Origin: Arsenicicoccus piscis
GTDB taxonomy: Bacteria > Actinomycetota > Actinomycetes > Actinomycetales > Dermatophilaceae
NCBI RefSeq assembly: GCF_022568835.1
Contig: NZ_JAKZHV010000001.1
Span: forward strand, 124,001-188,000
Length of the DNA stretch: 64,000 nt
Reading direction: 5' to 3'
Of this stretch, positions 59,700 to 64,000 are shown one piece after another. Each line of letters starts with the position of its first letter. Position 1 is the first letter of the stretch. The notes under the pieces were generated by a model. The model had not been told where the DNA came from. It worked only from the letters and a program-made list of their open reading frames with translations, and made no database searches. The position numbers and the translations under genes were made by a program.

Positions 59700-60832
59700 G
59701 CCGCACCCCGACCACGCTCGACCTGCCCGCCTTGGTGACGGACCCGGCGACCCGGATCGTCGTCTGCTGCGGCTCCGGCGGCGTCGGCAAGACCACGACG
59801 GCGGCGGCGCTCGCGGTCCACGCGGCCGAGGCCGGGCGGTCCGTCGTCGTGCTCACCATCGACCCGGCGCGCCGGCTGGCCCAGTCCCTCGGGGTCGGTG
59901 AGCTCGACAACACCCCTCGCACGGTGCCCGGCGTCGGGGCGGGCGGCGGTCGGCTCGATGCGATGATGCTGGACATGAAGCGGACGTTCGACGACGTCGT
60001 GCACGCCCACGCCGACCCGCAGCGGGCCGCGCAGATCATCGCCAACCCGTTCTACCAGTCGGTGTCCAGCTCGTTCGCGGGCACCCAGGAGTACATGGCG
60101 ATGGAGAAGCTGGGGCAGCTGCGCGCCGAGGCCGACCGCACGGGTCGCTGGGACCTGATCGTCGTCGACACCCCGCCGTCGCGCTCCGCGCTGGACTTCC
60201 TCGACGCGCCGAAGCGGCTCGGCAGCTTCCTCGACGGGCGGTTCGTGCGGCTGCTGGCCGCCCCCGCGAAGGTGGGTGGCCGCGCCTCGGTCAAGGCGCT
60301 CGCCGGCGGCGTGGCGGTCGCCACCAAGGTGCTCGACAAGCTCCTCGGGGCCCAGCTGCTGCGCGACGTGCAGACCTTCGTCGCGGCGCTGGACACGATG
60401 TTCGGCGGGTTCCGGGAGCGGGCCGACGCGACGTACGCCCTGCTCAGCGAGCCGGGCACGGCCTTCCTCGTGGTCGCCGCGCCGGAGCGCGACGCGCTGC
60501 GGGAGGCGCGCTACTTCGTCGAGCGGCTCGCCCACGACCAGATGCCGCTCGCGGGTCTCGTGCTCAACCGGGTGGCCCAGCCCGGCCCCATCGGCGTAGA
60601 CCGTGCGCTCGGGGCCGCCCTGCAGCTCACCGACGGGGAGGAGTCGGGAGCGGCGGAGCGGGCCGCGGCGGCGGCGCTACGGCTTCAGGCGAGTGTCGGG
60701 GCGCTGGCCGCTCGGCACCGGGCGGCGCTGCGCGGGTTCGCGGCGGCGCACCCGGGGGTGCCGGTGGCGGTCGTGGCGGCAGCGCCGACGGACGTGCACG
60801 ACCTGGAGGGTTTGCGGCAGATCCTGCGGTGA
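59696..60832 (+). CDS. ArsA/Get3-family ATPase, second subunit
   Basis: 378-residue partner, counterpart of Rv3680. Walker A is GSGGVGKTT, so the signature Lys (GKGG) is replaced by Ser; the first subunit keeps it, which suggests unequal roles in a heterodimer. It has VLTIDPARRLAQSLG (switch-like A loop), VVDTPPSRSALDFLDAP and a helical insertion (about residues 180-235). Neither subunit shows the arsenite cysteine triad, so arsenic resistance is unlikely. Confidence 0.92.
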   Translation: MSRTPTTLDLPALVTDPATRIVVCCGSGGVGKTTTAAALAVHAAEAGRSVVVLTIDPARRLAQSLGVGELDNTPRTVPGVGAGGGRLDAMMLDMKRTFDDVVHAHADPQRAAQIIANPFYQSVSSSFAGTQEYMAMEKLGQLRAEADRTGRWDLIVVDTPPSRSALDFLDAPKRLGSFLDGRFVRLLAAPAKVGGRASVKALAGGVAVATKVLDKLLGAQLLRDVQTFVAALDTMFGGFRERADATYALLSEPGTAFLVVAAPERDALREARYFVERLAHDQMPLAGLVLNRVAQPGPIGVDRALGAALQLTDGEESGAAERAAAAALRLQASVGALAARHRAALRGFAAAHPGVPVAVVAAAPTDVHDLEGLRQILR

Positions 60833-60872
60833 GGCTCCTGCGGGGAAGCCGGCGTCAGGGCCGCTCGCCCCT

Positions 60873-61199
60873 TCAGGCGACGCGGGTGCCTCGGGCGCGG
60901 ACGGCATCGAGGACCGGGCGCCAGGAGGTGACCTCGGGACGACGCTTGAGCAGCGAGCGACGCTCGCGCTCGGTCATCCCGCCCCACACGCCGAACTCGG
61001 TGCGGTTGTCCAGCGCGTCGGCCAGGCACTCGGCGATGACGGGGCAGCCCACGCAGATCTGCTTGGCCTGCTGCTGCGCCGCACCCTGGACGAACAACGC
61101 GTCCGGGTCGCCGTTGACGCAGGCGCCGAGCGGCGCCCACTCCTGGATCCACTGAGCCTGGACGGGCCGCTCTACCGAGGTCTCGGTGTGGACGGTCAT
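60873..61199 (-). CDS. WhiB-family iron-sulfur regulator (WhiB4-like)
   Basis: 108-residue WhiB protein. The four cluster cysteines are in PLGACVNG and ICVGCPVIAEC, followed by GVWGGMTERERR, the turn that contacts the sigma factor, and a basic C-terminus (LLKRRPEV) for DNA. Its position next to the PBP and ArsA genes equals whiB4 (Rv3681c), a redox sensor. The ATG at 61199 has a strong aggggagg. A tatacc hexamer (61277-61272) on the minus strand is a possible -10, leaving a leader of about 65 bases, unlike its leaderless neighbours. Confidence 0.93.
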   Translation of the reverse strand: MTVHTETSVERPVQAQWIQEWAPLGACVNGDPDALFVQGAAQQQAKQICVGCPVIAECLADALDNRTEFGVWGGMTERERRSLLKRRPEVTSWRPVLDAVRARGTRVA

Positions 61200-61376
61200 G
61201 AGGTTCCTCCCCTGGATCTTCCCCCGAAAGGGTAAGTAGTCTTCGAAGCGAGGCCAATGGCTAGCCGGAGGGGTATACCGTCGTCCTCGGGACTAGTCAC
61301 ACGACCTGGTCTCCATCGCGTGTACATGCTGTAAACGCGCGACCCCGGCTTGGGTTACGGGCAAAGTTCGAGAAGT

Positions 61377-61382
61377 TACCCT
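61377..61382 (+). promoter_or_regulatory. -10 element, leaderless class A PBP gene
   Basis: taccct ends seven bases before the ATG at 61390; no Shine-Dalgarno is present. The whole 190-base whiB/PBP intergenic region holds no other clear signal apart from the whiB side. Confidence 0.6.
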
Positions 61383-61389
61383 CGTACCT

Positions 61390-63885
61390 ATGAAGCAGGG
61401 ACGGATCGCGAGCATCCCCAACGTCACGAGCCTGTTGGCGGCGTTCTTCGCCATCGCCGTGGCGACCGGGATCGTCGCATCCGCGCTGGTCATCCCGGGT
61501 GTGGCCATGTTCGGCGCCTCGGTCAAGACCGGCGTCGGCGCCTACGACTCGCTGCCGGCCGACTTCCAGTCGGTGGTCCCCAACCAGCAGACCACGGTCT
61601 ACGCCTCGGACGGCAAGACCGAGATCGCCACGCTCTACGACCAGAACCGCGTGGTCGTGCCGCTGTCCCAGATCGCCCCGATCATGCGCAAGGCGCAGGT
61701 GGCGATCGAGGACAAGCGCTTCTACGAGCACGGCGGCGTCGACCTGCGGGGCATCGCGGCGGCCGTGGCCGGCAAGGTCGGCGGCGGCGCGGTGCGCGGC
61801 GCCTCGACCCTCACCCAGCAGTACGTCAAGGTCACCCTCGAGACCGCGGCCGAGCGCCGCGGCGACAGCGAGGCCGTCAAGGCCGCGTCCGAGGTCACCT
61901 TGGGCCGCAAGCTCCAGGAGCTGAAGTACGCCGCGCAGGTCGAGAAGGTCAAGACCAAGGACGAGATCCTGCAGGACTACCTCAACCTGGTCTACTTCGG
62001 CGACCGCACCTACGGCATCGAGGCCGCCGCCCGGCACTACTTCCACACCACCGCCGCCAAGCTGACCCTCACCCAGGCGGCCACGCTGGCGGGGCTCGTC
62101 CAGAACCCCAGCACCACCGACCCGATCAACCACCCGCAGGCGTCGCTGAAGCGCCGCAACGTGGTGCTCGGCGTCATGCACGGCGAGGGGATCATCACCG
62201 ACGCGCAGTACCAGGCGGCGGTCAAGGCCCCGCTCGGCACCAAGCCCTACAACCCCACCAACTCGTGCGCGGTCTCGCCCTACCCCTACTTCTGCGACTT
62301 CATCGTCAACTGGGCGCGCACCCAGCCGGCCTTCGGCAAGACGGGCAACGAGCGCGAGGGTCGGGTCCGCACCGGCGGCTACAAGATCGTCACCACGCTG
62401 GACCCCGACCTGCAGAAGGCCGCTCAGGAGTCGATCGCGCGCCGCGTCGGCCAGCAGGACTTCCCGCCGTTCGGGTCGGCCGCCGTCACGACCGAGGTCG
62501 GCACCGGCAAGGTGCGCGCCATGGTGCAGTCGTCCGGCTACAGCCTCAAGGGCGGCGACGGCAAGACCAGCGTCAACTGGGCCGTCGACTCCACCTACGG
62601 CGGTGGCGGCGGGTTCAACGTCGGCTCGACCATCAAGGCGTTCGCGATCGCGACCGCGATGGAGGCGGGCTTCGGCCCGGACTACACCATCAGCGGGATC
62701 CGCCCCGCCCCGGCGACCTGGTACGCCTCCGACTTCAACGGCTGCGGGCCCACCGCCCCGTGGGTCGTGCGCAACGTCGAGGGCGACGAGAACGGCCGGG
62801 TCATGACCCTGCGCGACGCCACCCGCAACTCGGTCAACACCGCGTTCGTCAAGCTGGTCCAGCAGCTCGGCGCCTGCAAGGTGCGCGAGATGGAGACCCG
62901 CCTCGGCATCCACCTCGGGCGCCCGCAGATGCAGGAGGGCAAGATGAGCGACCAGATGGTCCCGTCTCCCGCCGCCATCAGCCTGGGCTCGGCCAACATC
63001 TCGCCGATGACCATGTCGCTCAGCTACGCGACGTTCGGCGGCGAGGGCAAGTACTGCCCGATGAACCCGATCGAGTCGGTCACCGACTCCGCCGGCAAGA
63101 AGCTCAACCTCAACCTGCCCGGCTGCAAGCAGGTGATCAGCAAGCAGGTCGCCGACCAGACGTCGAACCTGCTGCAGTCCGTCATGACCGACGGCACCGG
63201 CCGCACCGTCCAGCTCGCCGGTGGGCGCCCGTCGATCGGCAAGACCGGCACCGACGACGGCAACGAGACCTGGTTCGTCGGCGCCACCCCGCAGTACTCC
63301 ACCGCCGTGTGGGTCGGCACCCCCAACGGCGACCGCGCCGGTGGCCTCGAGTACCGCTTCAACAACGCCCGCCTGCACGGCTCGGACGGCACCCGCTACT
63401 ACGGCAAGCTGCAGGGTTACAAGGTCGCCGGACCGATCTGGCAGGGCATCATGAACGCCGCCAGCCAGGACCTGCCGATCGTGCAGTTCGGCACCGCGTC
63501 CAGCACGCCGGTGACCAACGGCGACTACACCGACGTCCCGAAGGTCGCTGGCATGTCGGTCTCCGAGGCCACCAGCGCGCTGCAGTCCGCGGGCTTCCAG
63601 GCGCAGGTGGGCCGCAGGGTCTACTCGAACTACATCGGCCGCGGGCTGGTGTCCTACGCCTACCCCGGCGACCGGGCCCTCAAGGGCAGCACCGTGACGC
63701 TGCGGATCTCGGCCGGGGTGCGTCCCCGCGCCGCGGCCACCCAAGGCGCGGCGCCGACGAGATCGGCTGGGCAGGCCCAGCCGGCTCAGCCTGCCCAGCC
63801 TGCCCAGCAGGCGAAGCCCGCAGCCACGCCGGCGAAACCCGCGGCCACCGCGCCGGCGCCGGCGGCCTCCGCTGCGAAGCCCTAG
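61390..63885 (+). CDS. Bifunctional class A penicillin-binding protein with PASTA domain (PonA2-like)
   Basis: 831-residue wall synthase. It has a transmembrane helix at residues about 15-40. The glycosyltransferase domain has EDKRFYEHGGVDLRGIAAA and the GASTLTQQYVK motif. The transpeptidase domain has STIK (nucleophile Ser), RNSVNTAF (SxN) and GKTGTD. One PASTA domain (about residues 712-780, DVPKVAGMSVSEATSALQSAG) and an Ala/Pro/Gln/Lys-rich tail follow. It matches mycobacterial PonA2 (Rv3682) in order and neighbours. Its stop overlaps that of the convergent YqeY-type gene. Confidence 0.95.
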   Translation: MKQGRIASIPNVTSLLAAFFAIAVATGIVASALVIPGVAMFGASVKTGVGAYDSLPADFQSVVPNQQTTVYASDGKTEIATLYDQNRVVVPLSQIAPIMRKAQVAIEDKRFYEHGGVDLRGIAAAVAGKVGGGAVRGASTLTQQYVKVTLETAAERRGDSEAVKAASEVTLGRKLQELKYAAQVEKVKTKDEILQDYLNLVYFGDRTYGIEAAARHYFHTTAAKLTLTQAATLAGLVQNPSTTDPINHPQASLKRRNVVLGVMHGEGIITDAQYQAAVKAPLGTKPYNPTNSCAVSPYPYFCDFIVNWARTQPAFGKTGNEREGRVRTGGYKIVTTLDPDLQKAAQESIARRVGQQDFPPFGSAAVTTEVGTGKVRAMVQSSGYSLKGGDGKTSVNWAVDSTYGGGGGFNVGSTIKAFAIATAMEAGFGPDYTISGIRPAPATWYASDFNGCGPTAPWVVRNVEGDENGRVMTLRDATRNSVNTAFVKLVQQLGACKVREMETRLGIHLGRPQMQEGKMSDQMVPSPAAISLGSANISPMTMSLSYATFGGEGKYCPMNPIESVTDSAGKKLNLNLPGCKQVISKQVADQTSNLLQSVMTDGTGRTVQLAGGRPSIGKTGTDDGNETWFVGATPQYSTAVWVGTPNGDRAGGLEYRFNNARLHGSDGTRYYGKLQGYKVAGPIWQGIMNAASQDLPIVQFGTASSTPVTNGDYTDVPKVAGMSVSEATSALQSAGFQAQVGRRVYSNYIGRGLVSYAYPGDRALKGSTVTLRISAGVRPRAAATQGAAPTRSAGQAQPAQPAQPAQQAKPAATPAKPAATAPAPAASAAKP

Positions 63886-64000
63886 GCGGGGGTGAGCGCC
63901 GCGCGCACCGCGGCGGCGACCCGGCCGCCCTCGGCGCGACCGGCGACGGTGGCGTTCGCGACCTTCATCACCTGACCCATCTGCTTCATGCCGGTGGCAC
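63882..64000 (-). CDS. GatB/YqeY domain protein, C-terminal end only
   Basis: The last 39 codons of a YqeY-type protein run off the right edge: the visible TGMKQMGQVMKVANATVAGR and GRVAAAVRAAL match the family's GxxM(G/K)xVM C-terminal signature. The domain resembles the tRNA-binding tail of GatB. Its stop overlaps that of the convergent PBP gene by three bases. Confidence 0.88.
   Translation of the reverse strand, partial: ATGMKQMGQVMKVANATVAGRAEGGRVAAAVRAALTPA

Noticed and set aside
58638..60832. Arsenite efflux ATPase
   Set aside because: The two ATPases lack the arsenite-binding cysteines and there is no arsB, arsD or arsR nearby; the context matches the Rv3679-Rv3680 pair.
61297..63744. 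815-codon minus-strand frame opposite the PBP gene
   Set aside because: Shadow of the PBP; no start signal and no motif.

Overview
The window is very GC-rich and densely coded on both strands, with short gaps, many 4-base gene overlaps and frequent GTG starts. Family content (WhiB, a Crp like that of Mycobacterium, DUF5302, DUF4177, paired CrcB, LytR_C proteins, a MecA_N-type PBP) places it in an actinomycete chromosome. A micrococcal lineage such as the Intrasporangiaceae/Dermatophilaceae is my guess; it is not proven from sequence. I see no rRNA, tRNA, IS element, prophage or CRISPR array, and no gene-free stretch above 300 bases.

Layout. 1-4.4 kb: the end of a trans-sulfuration enzyme, a YbaK-type tRNA deacylase, a frameshifted HrpB helicase and a DUF5302 protein. 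4.4-9 kb: a universal-stress-protein/CrcB/CrcB operon, YceI behind a palindromic promoter, a luciferase-like oxidoreductase, a small DUF2283 module between 46-base direct repeats, and a DUF389 membrane protein. 9-13 kb: a sugar-phosphate mutase plus GH65 phosphorylase pair for disaccharide phosphorolysis, and a LOG-type protein. 13-21 kb: cystathionine gamma-synthase, MarR, MFS exporter, a penicillin-binding lipoprotein, a GH31 glycosidase and an acetyltransferase. 21-29 kb: a thioesterase, two TPR-like/GGDEF proteins, then genes for a complete-looking methylmalonyl-CoA:pyruvate transcarboxylase (5S, 12S, small subunit, 1.3S biotin carrier). This is the metabolic highlight, since the enzyme is the hallmark of propionic fermentation and needs no biotin carboxylase. 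29-38 kb: MFS and APC transporters, TetR, a fused remnant of a GH1 and a GH78 glycosidase, two CitE/malyl-CoA-lyase-like enzymes, and a LytR_C protein followed by a tandem hairpin array. 38-46 kb: a TolB-like propeller, pyruvate:quinone oxidoreductase, a lipoprotein, a histidine phosphatase, a GDT1 transporter, AzlCD, MFS and a broken M20 peptidase. 46-52.6 kb: TelA with a partner, a membrane protein with a sigma-like N-terminus, NhaA behind a structured leader, and a holin-like protein.

52.7-64 kb matches, gene for gene, the order known in Mycobacterium tuberculosis around Rv3671c-Rv3682: MarP protease, Nudix, Nth, Crp, metallo-beta-lactamase-fold protein, RidA, DUF4177, two ArsA/Get3 ATPases, WhiB and a PASTA-bearing class A PBP. 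It joins acid/oxidative stress, DNA repair, cAMP and redox sensing, and wall synthesis.

Two window-wide patterns matter. First, about twenty genes have a TANNNT-like -10 hexamer ending 6-8 bases before the start codon with no ribosome binding site, which indicates leaderless transcription. Second, five conserved genes (hrpB, GH65, M20, marP, nth) carry single-base indels and two loci carry internal deletions. Because nth and marP are normally intact housekeeping genes, sequencing or assembly error must be excluded before any of these is called a pseudogene.
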